From NCBI RefSeq assembly GCF_000720475.1, contig NZ_JOAP01000055.1:1-49404 (forward strand): a DNA stretch of 49,404 bases, read 5' to 3'. A program made the translations under genes and the position numbers. Position 1 is the first letter of the stretch. Every line of letters starts with the position of its first letter. Shown piece by piece: positions 1 through 8,200 of this stretch. Under the pieces are notes generated by a model. That model saw only the letters and a list, made by a program, of their open reading frames with translations, searched no databases and had not been told where the DNA came from. This DNA is from Streptomyces aureocirculatus (lineage in GTDB: Bacteria; Actinomycetota; Actinomycetes; Streptomycetales; Streptomycetaceae).

Positions 1-168
1 ACCGAAGCCGGGGTCGGGGGCGGAGCCGGAGTCGGGGGCGGAGCCGAAGCCGAAGCCGGGGCCGGAGTCGGGGGCGGAGTCGGGGGCGGAGTCGGGGGCG
101 GGGGCGTTCTCGGTGACCGGTACCGTCTCGGTCTGATCGGTCGCGTCGGTCTGCCGGGGCTCGCTCAT
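1..168 (-). CDS. Partial protein of the Asp23 cluster, low-complexity N-terminus (C-terminal part outside window)
   Basis: Only the first 56 codons are present; the gene runs off the left edge. The ATG at 168-166 overlaps the stop of the upstream Asp23 gene in an ATGA junction, and GGGGAGGAT lies just upstream, so the start is well supported. The visible part is polar and then becomes a run of Ala-Pro-Asp-Ser and Gly-Phe units made of near-identical codons. In Streptomyces Asp23 clusters the last gene often codes a DUF6286-type membrane protein with a disordered start. That identity is inferred from position only, because no conserved domain is visible here. Confidence 0.6.
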   Translation of the reverse strand, partial: MSEPRQTDATDQTETVPVTENAPAPDSAPDSAPDSGPGFGFGSAPDSGSAPDPGFG

Positions 169-521
169 CGGATCCTCCCCTGCGCCGCGGCCCGTGCCTG
201 CGCCGAGTGCAGCCGTTCGACCTGGACCGCCACCTCGGGCACTTCCATGCCCGCCAACGCCCTTACCCGCTCGGCGACTTGGCGACGCACGGCACCGCAC
301 TGGCGGCCGATGTCGCTGGGGTAGTCCAGTTCGAGGCTGACGCGCACCCGCGCGCTGTTGTGCCGGACGCCCACCGTCGCATGCGGCGGGGCCGCCTCGG
401 CGGGCAGCGCGGGCAGCGCCTCACGTGCCGCGCGGGCCGCGATCTTCGCGACGACGCGGTCGGCGATCCGGGTCGCGCCGCGCTCGCCGGGCGCGACCTG
501 TCCCACGACCTCGGCCGCCAC
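165..521 (-). CDS. Asp23/Gls24 family envelope stress protein
   Basis: This 118-residue protein has the Asp23/Gls24 pattern: 'RIADRVVAKIAARAAREA' near the N-terminus, then a strand-helix unit 'VRVSLELDYPSDIG' followed by a helix and 'VAVQVERL' at the end. In Firmicutes Asp23 is a membrane-associated envelope stress protein held by a small membrane partner. The GTG start at 521 lies three bases after the stop of the upstream small membrane gene, so the two are probably translated together. The other Asp23 gene at 779-1267 is in the same run. The role in Streptomyces envelope stress is inferred from the family. Confidence 0.85.
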   Translation of the reverse strand: MAAEVVGQVAPGERGATRIADRVVAKIAARAAREALPALPAEAAPPHATVGVRHNSARVRVSLELDYPSDIGRQCGAVRRQVAERVRALAGMEVPEVAVQVERLHSAQARAAAQGRIR

Positions 522-524
522 CGC

Positions 525-710
525 TCACCGCCGCCGGTCGCCGCGCGTACGGAAGAAGTCGCCGGGTTCCAGGTCCCCCTCCAGGAACCGCCCCGCCACG
601 AAGCCGATGGCGCCGAGGGCGGCCACCAGCAGGAAGGCCCCGAATCCGCCGAAGTACCCGGCGAAGCCGAGGGCCATACCGGCGATCATGCCGATCACGG
701 CATAGCTCAT
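525..710 (-). CDS. Small membrane protein of the Asp23 cluster (DUF2273-like)
   Basis: The product has 61 residues. Residues 3-42 form one or two hydrophobic segments rich in Gly, Ala and Phe (such as 'MIAGMALGFAGYFGGFGAF'), and the tail is charged (FFRTRGDRRR). Small membrane proteins of the DUF2273 type sit beside Asp23 genes in many Gram-positive bacteria and are thought to be part of the membrane anchoring. The gene lies between two Asp23 genes and has a three-base gap to the next. The DUF2273 label rests on size, topology and context rather than on a diagnostic motif. Confidence 0.7.
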   Translation of the reverse strand: MSYAVIGMIAGMALGFAGYFGGFGAFLLVAALGAIGFVAGRFLEGDLEPGDFFRTRGDRRR

Positions 711-778
711 CGTGCGCTCCTTCGTTGCTGCCGTTGCCTGCCCTTGCCGTCTGCCGACGTCTGCCCTTGCCGTACCCG

Positions 779-1267
779 TTACTGGAGCCGCGAAGGCTGC
801 TCGTCGTCCTCGTCGTCCGGCAGCTTCACGTCGCTCACGGCGATGTTCACCTCGACGACCTCAAGGCCCGTCATGCGTTCGACCGCCGTGACGACGTTCT
901 CCCGTACGTCCTGGGCGACGTCGGCGATCGGGACGCCGTACTCGACGACGATCTCCAGGTCGAGGGCCGTCTGTACCTCGCCGACCTCGACCTTCACGCC
1001 GCGCGTGACGGACTTGGAACTGCCGGGCACCCGGTCCCGCACGGCCCCGAAGGTCCGGGCGAGCCCGCCGCCCATGGCGTGGACGCCGTCCACGTCCCGC
1101 GCGGCGAGCCCCGCGATCTTCTCCACGACCCCGTCCGCGATGCTGGTCCGCCCGCGCGTCGCGGGGTCTCCCCCGCCGCGTCGCGCCGTGCCACCCTGCT
1201 CGGCGTCCTGGCCGGGCGACTCCTTCGTGAGCGTCTGGGACGTCGTGCGCTCTCCGGTGTCGGTCAT
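779..1267 (-). CDS. Asp23/Gls24 family envelope stress protein
   Basis: The protein has 162 residues if translation starts at the ATG at 1267, which has AAAAGGA about eight bases upstream; an earlier ATG at 1309 lacks this. The first 50 residues are polar and probably disordered. The Asp23 domain follows: 'TSIADGVVEKIAGLAARDVDGVHAMGGG', then 'VKVEVGEVQTALDLEIVVEYG', then 'VTAVERMTGLEVVEVNIAVSDVKLP'. This is the most canonical member of the cluster. It is probably the first gene of the minus-strand run ending at the left edge. A divergent gene starts at 1360, so about 90 bases hold both promoters. Confidence 0.88.
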   Translation of the reverse strand: MTDTGERTTSQTLTKESPGQDAEQGGTARRGGGDPATRGRTSIADGVVEKIAGLAARDVDGVHAMGGGLARTFGAVRDRVPGSSKSVTRGVKVEVGEVQTALDLEIVVEYGVPIADVAQDVRENVVTAVERMTGLEVVEVNIAVSDVKLPDDEDDEQPSRLQ

Positions 1268-1359
1268 CGCGTTGGTCCTTTTCAGCAGGGGATCTGCTCT
1301 TTCCTCCACATTAAGCGCGGCCTCGTACTCGCGCGCCCGGGATGGGGCAGTCTTGAGCC

Positions 1360-2253
1360 ATGACGGGTGACCTATGGACCTCTGCGGTGCGGCGCCAGTT
1401 GGGCCTCGGCCGGGTGCTGCCGCTGGGCGGAGCGGGTGACGGTGCGTGGCTCACGGAGTCGGCGGCGCGGGTGGCGCTGCTCGGCCCGGCCGAGCGGGTG
1501 GCGGGCGCGCGGGTGACCGGGCTGCGCGTGGGCCCGGCCGGGTCTGCGGACGGGCGGGCTCCCGCGAAGGGGTACGTCGCCGCGGTACCGGCACCGCCGA
1601 GCGCGCTGCCGCCCGGGCCGCTGCGGATCAGCGCGGACTTCACGGCGGGCACGGACGAGCCGCTGCCCGCCGTCGCCGCCCGACTGCGCACGGCCCTGGG
1701 CACGGCCGCCGTGGAACGGCTGGGCCTTGAGGTGGCGGAGGTGGACCTACGGGTGACGGGGTTGTCCGAGCCGTCCGCCGAGGATGCCGGGGCACCGGCC
1801 ACGCGACCGGGCGCCCCTCCCACGCCGTCCACGCCGCCCAAGCCGCCCACGCCGCTCACGGATGAACCCGCCGCCACGCTCACCGCGGGTACCTCCGGCG
1901 AGGACGCGCTCCCTGGCGAAGCCGTGCCCTCGCTCGGCGATCCCGAGGGCCTGGCGTCCGCCCCCGACTCCGACGAGGGGCGCGTGACGCGGGCCTGCCT
2001 CGCGGTGCCGGGCGTGACCCGTATGGCGGGCACCCTCGGCGGGCTTGGCCGCGCCGTCCATGTCACGGAGCAGTCGGCGCCGCACGCGCTGCCGCGCCGC
2101 CATGTCCGCGTGGAACTGGCGGCGGACACCGATCATCGCACCCTGGACGTGGCCCGCGCGGTCCGCACGGCCGTCACCGAAGCCTTGCCGGACCACCCGA
2201 CGGTCGCGGTACTGATCACGTCCCTGGAACGGCCGCAGGCGAAGTCGAGCTGA
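1360..2253 (+). CDS. Asp23-cluster protein with two diverged Asp23-like halves
   Basis: The product has 297 residues and no signal peptide or membrane segment. It belongs to a Streptomyces family that databases label with the uninformative name 'nucleopolyhedrovirus P10 family protein' (from memory). Two stretches resemble the Asp23 core of the neighbours: about residues 85-133 ('LRISADFTAGTDEPL...VAEVDLRVTGL') and about 205-290 ('RVTRACLAVPGVTRM...VRVELAADTDHRTLDVARAVRTAV'). They are joined by a Pro/Thr-rich linker at about 140-200. The divergent position to the Asp23 genes supports a shared function. Assignment as a fused double Asp23 protein is my inference. Confidence 0.75.
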   Translation: MTGDLWTSAVRRQLGLGRVLPLGGAGDGAWLTESAARVALLGPAERVAGARVTGLRVGPAGSADGRAPAKGYVAAVPAPPSALPPGPLRISADFTAGTDEPLPAVAARLRTALGTAAVERLGLEVAEVDLRVTGLSEPSAEDAGAPATRPGAPPTPSTPPKPPTPLTDEPAATLTAGTSGEDALPGEAVPSLGDPEGLASAPDSDEGRVTRACLAVPGVTRMAGTLGGLGRAVHVTEQSAPHALPRRHVRVELAADTDHRTLDVARAVRTAVTEALPDHPTVAVLITSLERPQAKSS

Positions 2254-2407
2254 CGGCGAGAACAGGAGCCACCGGGCAGCCCGCGCCCGCAGGGGGGCGG
2301 GGCCGCCCGGAAGCCCGCCCCCGCCGCGCCGGCGGGAGTCACCCCGCCGCGCGAGCGGAAGCCGCCCCCGGGTGTCCCGCCGAGCGAGCAGCCGCGCCCG
2401 CAGGGAT
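2254..2407. other. GC-rich gap between convergent genes
   Basis: The 154 bases hold dense C/G runs and partial inverted repeats. The unit GCGCCCGCAGGG occurs near 2276 and again near 2394. No ORF with coding character or clear single terminator was identified. Confidence 0.4.
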
Positions 2408-3247
2408 TCAGTCGCCGAGGCCCGCCAGGTCCCGGAGCCTGCGGGCCTGTGCGGCGCGTTCGGCGTGGCGCTGGTCCTCGTACGAGCGCCCCGCCACGCC
2501 CTGCAGCAGGGCCTTGGTCTCGATCACCGCGTCGCGCGGGGCGGCGAGCAGGGCCCCGGCCAGGTCCTGGGCGGCGGCGTCGAGCTGGTCGCCGGGCACG
2601 ACGAGGTTGGCGAGGCCGATGCGCTCGGCCTCGGCGGCCTGCACGAGGCGGCCGGTGGCGCAGATCTCCAGGGCGCGCGCGTACCCGACCAGGGAGACGA
2701 GCGGGTGCGTGCCGGTGAGGTCGGGCACCAGGCCGAGGCTGGTCTCGCGCATGGCGAACTGCGCGTCGTCCGCGGCGACCCGCAGATCGCAGGCGAGGGC
2801 GAGCTGGAACCCGGCACCGATCGCATGGCCCTGGACGGCGGCGATGGACACGAGGTCACCGCGCCGCCACCAGGTGAACGCCTCCTGGTACTCGGCGATG
2901 GTCGCGTCGAGGGCGTCGTCATCGCCGCGCGCGAGGTCCAGGAAGGACGGCTCGCCGTCGAAGCCCTCGGGCGTGAACGCCTGCCGGTCGAGGCCCGCGG
3001 AGAAGGACTTGCCCTCCCCGCGCAGCAGCACCACGCGGACGCTTCCGGGCAGCGCCCGGCCGGCCTCCGTCAACGCCCGCCACAGCGCGGGAAACTGGGC
3101 GTTGCGCTTGGCCGGGTTGGTCAGCGTGACCGTGGCCACGGCATCGTCGACCGTGAGGCGTACGCCGTCACGGTCGAGGACCGTTGCCGCGCCCGGTGCC
3201 GCTCCGCTGGGAGCACGCGTGGGCGAACCGCTGTCGGACGAAGCCAT
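2408..3247 (-). CDS. Enoyl-CoA hydratase/isomerase family protein
   Basis: The crotonase-fold protein has 279 residues. The oxyanion-hole motifs are visible: 'GKSFSAGLDRQAF' for the first and 'VQGHAIGAGFQLALACDLRVA' for the second, followed by 'FAMRETSLGLVPDLTGTHPL'. The usual catalytic Glu of hydratases would lie near 'RETSLGLVPD', so a hydratase or isomerase role acting on an acyl-CoA is likely; the substrate cannot be read from the sequence. The ATG at 3247 was chosen because GGAGG lies six bases upstream; in-frame codons further upstream look non-coding. No other fatty acid genes adjoin it. Confidence 0.88.
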   Translation of the reverse strand: MASSDSGSPTRAPSGAAPGAATVLDRDGVRLTVDDAVATVTLTNPAKRNAQFPALWRALTEAGRALPGSVRVVLLRGEGKSFSAGLDRQAFTPEGFDGEPSFLDLARGDDDALDATIAEYQEAFTWWRRGDLVSIAAVQGHAIGAGFQLALACDLRVAADDAQFAMRETSLGLVPDLTGTHPLVSLVGYARALEICATGRLVQAAEAERIGLANLVVPGDQLDAAAQDLAGALLAAPRDAVIETKALLQGVAGRSYEDQRHAERAAQARRLRDLAGLGD

Positions 3248-3361
3248 CAGTGCCTCCGGATGGGTGCAGTCAGGTGGACGCACGCCCACCTGCGCCCGTG
3301 CGGACGCGTGTCGGCGCGCGCTGTGGGCGCGATGCCGCGCCCACAAGTGACTGCACAGTAA

Positions 3362-3393
3362 CCACCCGGCCGATCAGACGATCGACCGGGTGG
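3362..3393 (-). terminator. Hairpin terminator after the small HTH gene
   Basis: CCACCCGG, one unpaired base, CGATC, loop AGAC, GATCG, one unpaired base, CCGGGTGG. The stem is 13 bp with a single mismatch. It lies 40 bases past the stop of the minus-strand HTH gene at 3434 and before the start of the hydratase gene. Confidence 0.65.
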
Positions 3394-3433
3394 CACACCG
3401 GCCCACCGGAGCCGGACGGCCGCGAGAAGCAGG

Positions 3434-3655
3434 TCAGCCGGTAGCGGCCCTCTTGCCTCGCGTCGCCCCGCCACGTCCCCGCAGCGTGACTCCGGACTCA
3501 CTGAGCATGCGGTGCACGAACCCGTAGCTCCGGCCGGTCTCTTCGGCCAGCGCCCGGATGCTCGCTCCACCGTCGTACTTCTTCTTCAGGTCTGCCGCGA
3601 GCTTGTCGCGCGCGGCGCCGGTAACCCGGCTGCCCTTCTTCAGAGTCTCGGCCAC
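3434..3655 (-). CDS. Small helix-turn-helix DNA-binding protein
   Basis: The protein has 73 residues, is basic, and is one helix-turn-helix with charged ends. It starts 'VAETLKKGSRVTGAARD', has the HTH 'YDGGASIRALAEETGRSYGF' followed by 'VHRMLSESGV', and ends 'RGRGGATRGKRAATG'. The GTG at 3655 has GAGGAGG seven bases upstream; longer in-frame readings to 3931 have poor coding character. From memory, almost identical proteins are widely conserved in Streptomyces. The size and basic tail suggest a chromosome-associated or developmental regulator, but the target is unknown. Confidence 0.85.
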   Translation of the reverse strand: MAETLKKGSRVTGAARDKLAADLKKKYDGGASIRALAEETGRSYGFVHRMLSESGVTLRGRGGATRGKRAATG

Positions 3656-4032
3656 CCGTGCCTCCTCGTGGGAAGTGCGCTCTGGACTTCTCATGATCAC
3701 CCCTACCGAGCCTCCTGGCCACCCATTCGGCAAGGTCCGTGCGACTTGATTCGCCGCACATTCAGCGGACGACACGAGTGGAATTAACGATTCCGCACGT
3801 TGTGATCCGTGCAGCCGAATGAGTTTCCCGAGGAACCGGCAGGTCAGCGACGTGCGGGGAAACACGGGACTGCCGGGACCAACGGGCACCGAAATGCGTG
3901 TATCGCACACCTCGGTACGAGGACGTCTCACACAGATGAAGGATCACGGATCGGCCGAATGATCCATAGGCAGTGGATCAGTCATTCGATCAAGCGAACT
4001 GGACGCCACTCCCAGGGCACCCCGGGGGCCCG
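3656..4032. other. Long upstream region of the HTH gene, lower GC
   Basis: This 377-base stretch is clearly less GC-rich than its surroundings, especially 3720-3990. It contains scattered GATC and GAT-rich words around 3940-4000 (for example TGGATCAGTCATTCGATCAA) that form partial inverted repeats. No coding ORF is convincing. It probably carries the promoter and control sites of the minus-strand HTH gene, and its left part the 3' end of the ABC-F transcript. Confidence 0.45.
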
Positions 4033-5631
4033 TCAGGCCAGGGCGACCAGGTCGGCGTAGTCCTGGCCCCACAGGTCCTCGACCCCGTCCGGAAGCAGAA
4101 TGATCCGCTCCGGCTGCAGCGCCTCGACGGCGCCCTCGTCGTGGGTGACGAGGACGACGGCGCCCTTGTAGGTGCGAAGGGCGCCGAGGATCTCCTCGCG
4201 GCTCGCCGGGTCGAGGTTGTTGGTGGGCTCGTCGAGGAGCAGCACGTTGGCGGAGGAGACGACGAGCGTCGCGAGGGCGAGCCGGGTCTTCTCCCCGCCG
4301 GAGAGCACACCGGCGGGCTTGTCGACGTCGTCCCCGGAGAAGAGGAACGAACCGAGCGTCTTGCGCACCTCGACGAGATCGAGGTCGGGGGCGGCCGAGC
4401 GCATGTTCTCCAGGACCGTGCGGTCCGGGTCGAGCGTCTCGTGCTCCTGGGCGTAGTAGCCGAGCTTGAGGCCGTGGCCCTCGATGACCTGGCCGGTGTC
4501 GGGCTTCTCGGCGCCGCCGAGGAGCCGTAGGAGGGTGGTCTTGCCCGCGCCGTTGAGGCCGAGGATGACGACGCGCGAGCCCTTGTCGATGGCGAGGTCG
4601 ACGTCGGTGAAGATCTCAAGGGAGCCGTACGACTTCGACAGGCCCTCGGCCATGAGCGGCGTCTTGCCGCACGGCGACGGCTCGGGGAAGCGCAGCTTGG
4701 CGACCTTGTCGGACTGGCGCACCTCCTCAAGACCGGCGAGGAGCTTGTCGGCGCGGCGCGCCATGTTCTGCGCGGCGACGGTCTTGGTGGCCTTGGCGCG
4801 CATCTTGTCGGCCTGCGAGTGCAGGGCGGCGGCCTTCTTCTCGGCGTTCTGGCGCTCGCGCTTGCGGCGCTTCTCGTCGGACTCGCGCTGCTGCTGGTAG
4901 AGCTTCCAGCCCATGTTGTAGACGTCGATCGCGGAGCGGTTGGCGTCCAGGTAGAAGACCTTGTTGACGACCGTCTCGACCAGGTCGACGTCGTGGGAGA
5001 TGACGATGAAACCGCCCCGGTACGTCTTCAGGTAGTCGCGCAGCCAGACGATGGAGTCGGCGTCGAGGTGGTTCGTCGGCTCGTCGAGCAGGAGGGTGTC
5101 GGCGTCCGAGAACAGGATGCGGGCCAGCTCGATGCGGCGGCGCTGTCCGCCGGAGAGCGTGTGCAGGGGCTGGCCGAGCACACGGTCGGGGAGGTTCAGG
5201 GCGGCGGCGATGGTGGCGGCCTCGGCCTCGGCCGCGTACCCGCCCTTGGTCAGGAACTCCGTCTCCTGGCGCTCGTACTGCTTCATGGCCTTGTCGCGCG
5301 TGGAGCCCTGGCCGCTCGCGATGCGCTGTTCGTTCTCGCGCATCTTGCGGATCAGTACGTCGAGTCCGCGCGCGGACAGGATGCGGTCGCGGGCGAGCAC
5401 GTCGAGGTCGCCGGTGCGCGGGTCCTGCGGGAGATAGCCGACGTCTCCGGAGCGGCTGATCGTGCCCGCCGCCGGGGTGCCCTGGCCCGCCAGGCACTTG
5501 GTGAGCGTCGTCTTGCCCGCGCCGTTGCGGCCGACGAGGCCGATGCGGTCGCCCTTGGCGATGCGGAACGAGGCGTTCTCGATGAGGATGCGGGCGCCGG
5601 CGCGCAGCTCGATACCGGAGGCGGTGATCAC
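4033..5631 (-). CDS. ABC-F family ATPase
   Basis: The protein has 532 residues with two ABC domains and no membrane segment, the ABC-F layout of translation factors and antibiotic-resistance proteins acting on the ribosome. The first Walker A is 'GRNGAGKTT' (about residue 35), signature 'LSGGQRRRIELA', Walker B 'LLLDEPTNHLD'. The second Walker A is 'GLNGAGKTT', signature 'LSGGEKTRLALA', Walker B 'LLLDEPTNNLD'. The highly charged linker between them ('RRKRERQNAEKKAAALHSQ') matches the ABC-F P-site tip region. The GTG at 5631 has AGGAG seven bases upstream. A possible regulatory leader peptide lies upstream at 5730-5753. Confidence 0.92.
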   Translation of the reverse strand: MITASGIELRAGARILIENASFRIAKGDRIGLVGRNGAGKTTLTKCLAGQGTPAAGTISRSGDVGYLPQDPRTGDLDVLARDRILSARGLDVLIRKMRENEQRIASGQGSTRDKAMKQYERQETEFLTKGGYAAEAEAATIAAALNLPDRVLGQPLHTLSGGQRRRIELARILFSDADTLLLDEPTNHLDADSIVWLRDYLKTYRGGFIVISHDVDLVETVVNKVFYLDANRSAIDVYNMGWKLYQQQRESDEKRRKRERQNAEKKAAALHSQADKMRAKATKTVAAQNMARRADKLLAGLEEVRQSDKVAKLRFPEPSPCGKTPLMAEGLSKSYGSLEIFTDVDLAIDKGSRVVILGLNGAGKTTLLRLLGGAEKPDTGQVIEGHGLKLGYYAQEHETLDPDRTVLENMRSAAPDLDLVEVRKTLGSFLFSGDDVDKPAGVLSGGEKTRLALATLVVSSANVLLLDEPTNNLDPASREEILGALRTYKGAVVLVTHDEGAVEALQPERIILLPDGVEDLWGQDYADLVALA

Positions 5632-5729
5632 GGTCAGACTCCTGGACAGGGTACGGACGGCGGGAGATATGCAGGGATGCAAGGACGATGCACGATGCGA
5701 TGCCGCGCGGTAGCGCGCCGCTCAGCCGT

Positions 5730-5753
5730 CTAATGCAGGAGGAGAATGGCCAT
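5730..5753 (-). promoter_or_regulatory. Candidate leaderless leader peptide upstream of the ABC-F gene
   Basis: On the minus strand the hexamer TAGAAT (5765-5760), a fair -10 element, is followed after six bases by ATG at 5753. Transcription would therefore start at or close to the ATG. The ORF reads Met-Ala-Ile-Leu-Leu-Leu-His and stops. About 100 bases separate its stop from the ABC-F start. ABC-F resistance genes in other bacteria are often controlled by ribosome stalling on such leaders. No good -35 box is visible, so this remains a candidate. Confidence 0.35.
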
Positions 5754-5797
5754 GGGCCAATTCTAACGGTGCCGCGCAACCGCTTTTCCGGCGGCGG

Positions 5798-6895
5798 TCA
5801 GCGGGCCCGGTCCGCCGTCCGGTCCGCGGGCGCGCCCGGTGGATCGTTGCCGAGGGGCGTGCGGTGCGGCGTGATCCGGCCGAGGTCGTCCACGGCGGTC
5901 AGCTCCGCCGTCCACGCCCTCGTCGAGGGACGGCAGGGCTGGGCGATCAGGAGCGCGCCGTCGCGCCACAGGGAGCGGGCGGGCTCGAAGACGCATCCCT
6001 CGCGCGCGGGCAGCGTCCAGCGCAGGTCTCCGTCGGCCGTGCGGTAGGCGGCGACGCGGTGCGGGGTGACGACGGCCAGCATGCGGCCTTCGCGGTCCAG
6101 CGGCCGCAGCACCCCCGCGCCGCCGCGCGCCCGCGCGGTGCCGAGCCAGCGGGCGGTGGCCGGAACGGCCCGGTGCCAGCGCACTCCGCCGGACGCGGTG
6201 TCCGTGACGAGACCGTCGCTCCAGAGCGCGAGGGCGTGCCCCGGGGCCGCCATGGAGCGCAGAGCGCGCCGCCCCTCCCGCGCGTACGTCCACCGCGCCC
6301 GGCCGCTCTCCACGTCGTACGCCTCGACGGCTCCGCCCCGCGTCCGCAGCGCCGTCGGCGGGGCGGCGGCACCGTCGTCCACGCGCGCGTGGACGGTGAG
6401 GCGGTCTCCGTAGGGCGCCGTCTGCCGTGAGTGGTGTGCGGCGGCGAGGAGCGGGAGGGCGAGGGCGAGGACCGACCCGAGGAACAGCAGACGGCGCGGG
6501 CGCCGGGCTTCGGCTGTCGCTTCGGTGGGGGCTGTGGGGGCAGCGGGGACTGTAGGGACTGCCCCGGCTGCGAGGGCTGTCGGGATTGCCCCGGCTTCGG
6601 GGGCTTCGGGGTCCACCTCGGCTACGAGGGCTTCGGGGCCTGTCCCAACTGCGGGGGCTTCGGAATCCGCCCCGGATGCGAGGGCTTCGGAGCCTGTCCC
6701 GACTGTGGGGGCTTCGGGGGCCGCCCCGGCTTCGGCTTTCGGGTCGGGGTGGGCTGGGAGCCGCGTCGCGGGGTGGTCGGCAGGGCGGGCCGTCGGGACG
6801 TTCGGGGGGCGGGTGGTGTGGTGGAGCGGGTCGGTGGGGGCCCGGGGGCCGGGTCGCTGCGGGGTGCCGGTGGTGTCGGTCCGGCCAGCGGTCAT
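5798..6895 (-). CDS. Membrane-anchored PQQ-type beta-propeller protein
   Basis: The product has 365 residues. Residues 1-125 are a disordered Ala/Pro/Glu/Gly tract with repeated 'SEAPAVGTGPEAL'-like blocks. One membrane helix follows ('RRLLFLGSVLALALPLLAAA', about residues 128-147), then an outside domain with WD/PQQ-like blades: 'VEAYDVESGRARWTY', 'VTDTASGGVRWHR', 'VAAYRTADGDLRWTLP'. BamB-like beta propellers of this type usually bind proteins rather than PQQ. The ATG at 6895 was chosen because it follows AAGGGG by six bases. A secreted zinc peptidase is divergent at 7188. Function is unknown. Confidence 0.78.
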   Translation of the reverse strand: MTAGRTDTTGTPQRPGPRAPTDPLHHTTRPPNVPTARPADHPATRLPAHPDPKAEAGAAPEAPTVGTGSEALASGADSEAPAVGTGPEALVAEVDPEAPEAGAIPTALAAGAVPTVPAAPTAPTEATAEARRPRRLLFLGSVLALALPLLAAAHHSRQTAPYGDRLTVHARVDDGAAAPPTALRTRGGAVEAYDVESGRARWTYAREGRRALRSMAAPGHALALWSDGLVTDTASGGVRWHRAVPATARWLGTARARGGAGVLRPLDREGRMLAVVTPHRVAAYRTADGDLRWTLPAREGCVFEPARSLWRDGALLIAQPCRPSTRAWTAELTAVDDLGRITPHRTPLGNDPPGAPADRTADRAR

Positions 6896-7187
6896 GGGCG
6901 CCCCTTCGCTCCCTCCGGCGGCGGCACCGGTACCCCTGGCCGCCGGATCAGGCGCAGAGCGTAGCCGCGGACGCGGGGGGCGGGGCCCGGGGCGGGCGCG
7001 ACACGGCGGGCGGCGGGCGGCGGCGTCCCCCGTTCGGACCTCCGTCCGGAGCCGGGCTGCGGGTGGCGTAGAAGGATGAGGTGGCCGGGCGTCCGGCGCA
7101 GGGCGGCGGAGCGTCGTCCCGCAGGTGAGGCAGCCCGCCCGCGCGCGGGACGGCGGCTCTCGCACGGGAGGCGGAGGTGGTACGCCC

Positions 7188-8075
7188 ATGCAGTTCGACG
7201 ACGACGCGAACCTGGACACCTCGGAGGTCCAGGACGTCCGCGGCAGCCGCATCCCCGGCGGCAAGGCGACCGTGGGCGGCGGCGTCGCGGGCCTGATCGC
7301 GCTGCTGCTCGGTCTCTTCTTCGGCGTCGGCCCCGACCAGCTCGGCCTGACCGACGGCGACGAGGAGCCCACTGCGCAGTCGTCCTCGCTCGCCGAGGTC
7401 CAGCGGAGCTGCCGTACCGGCAAGGACGCGAACGCCCGAGACGACTGCCGCACGGTGGCGGTCGTGAACAGCGTCCAGGACTACTGGCGGCAGGAGTTCC
7501 CGCGCCGCCAGGGCCGGTACACGGCCGCGCCGACCGTGTTCTACAGCGCCCGGGTCGGCACCGCCTGCGGCGCCGCGTCGTCGGCGGTCGGCCCCTTCTA
7601 CTGCCCCGGCGACCGGAAGGTCTATCTGGACCTCGGGTTCTTCGACGAGCTGCGGACCAAGTTCGGCTCCAGCGGCGGCCCGTTCGCGCAGGCGTACGTC
7701 GTGGCGCACGAGTACGGGCACCATGTGCAGCACCTGATGGGCACGCTCGGCCGGTCGCAGGACGGGCGTACCGGCCGCAACAGCAACGCCGTACGGGTCG
7801 AGCTCCAGGCCGACTGCTACGCGGGCGTGTGGGCGCACCACGCCACGCGCACGCCCGACGAGTCGGGCAGACCGCTGGTCACCCGGCTCACGGAGGCCGA
7901 CATCCGCGATGGCATGGACGCGGCGGCCGCGGTGGGCGACGACCGGATCCAGGAGCGCTTCCAGGGCCGTGTGACCCCCGAGTCCTGGACGCACGGCTCC
8001 GCCGAGCAGCGCCAGAACTGGTTCCGCCAGGGCCTTCGTACGGGCGACATGGCGCAGTGCGACACCTTCCGCTGA
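7188..8075 (+). CDS. Membrane-anchored neutral zinc metallopeptidase (YpfJ type)
   Basis: The 295-residue protein is a member of the putative neutral zinc metallopeptidase family (YpfJ, PF04228). A Gly/Arg-rich start '[17 protein letters not shown]' leads into one membrane segment '[16 protein letters not shown]' (about residues 31-46). The catalytic motif HEYGH lies at about residues 174-178 with Gln following, and the third ligand is probably in '[14 protein letters not shown]' downstream. Several Cys residues suggest a secreted, disulphide-bonded domain. The start at 7188 follows GGAGG by about ten bases. Substrate is not known. Confidence 0.88.
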   Translation: MQFDDDANLDTSEVQDVRGSRIPGGKATVGGGVAGLIALLLGLFFGVGPDQLGLTDGDEEPTAQSSSLAEVQRSCRTGKDANARDDCRTVAVVNSVQDYWRQEFPRRQGRYTAAPTVFYSARVGTACGAASSAVGPFYCPGDRKVYLDLGFFDELRTKFGSSGGPFAQAYVVAHEYGHHVQHLMGTLGRSQDGRTGRNSNAVRVELQADCYAGVWAHHATRTPDESGRPLVTRLTEADIRDGMDAAAAVGDDRIQERFQGRVTPESWTHGSAEQRQNWFRQGLRTGDMAQCDTFR

Positions 8076-8200
8076 GGGCCGGGCCGCGGCCGAGGCGGGC
8101 ACGGTGGGTCGTTGTCACACCCCGGTGCAAGACTTGTGGGGCAGGTCACGTTCAAGCGGTTCGAAGGACGAAGAAACGAAGGAACGAAGGGGTGAGCGGG

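Noticed and set aside
207..1370. Long plus-strand open frame over the Asp23 cluster
   Set aside because: The minus-strand genes have recognisable Asp23 domains and start sites; the plus frame is Arg/Pro/Ala-rich without a domain.
3656..3931. N-terminal extension of the small HTH protein
   Set aside because: The added residues are irregular, the base composition is not coding-like, and the GTG at 3655 has a strong Shine-Dalgarno.
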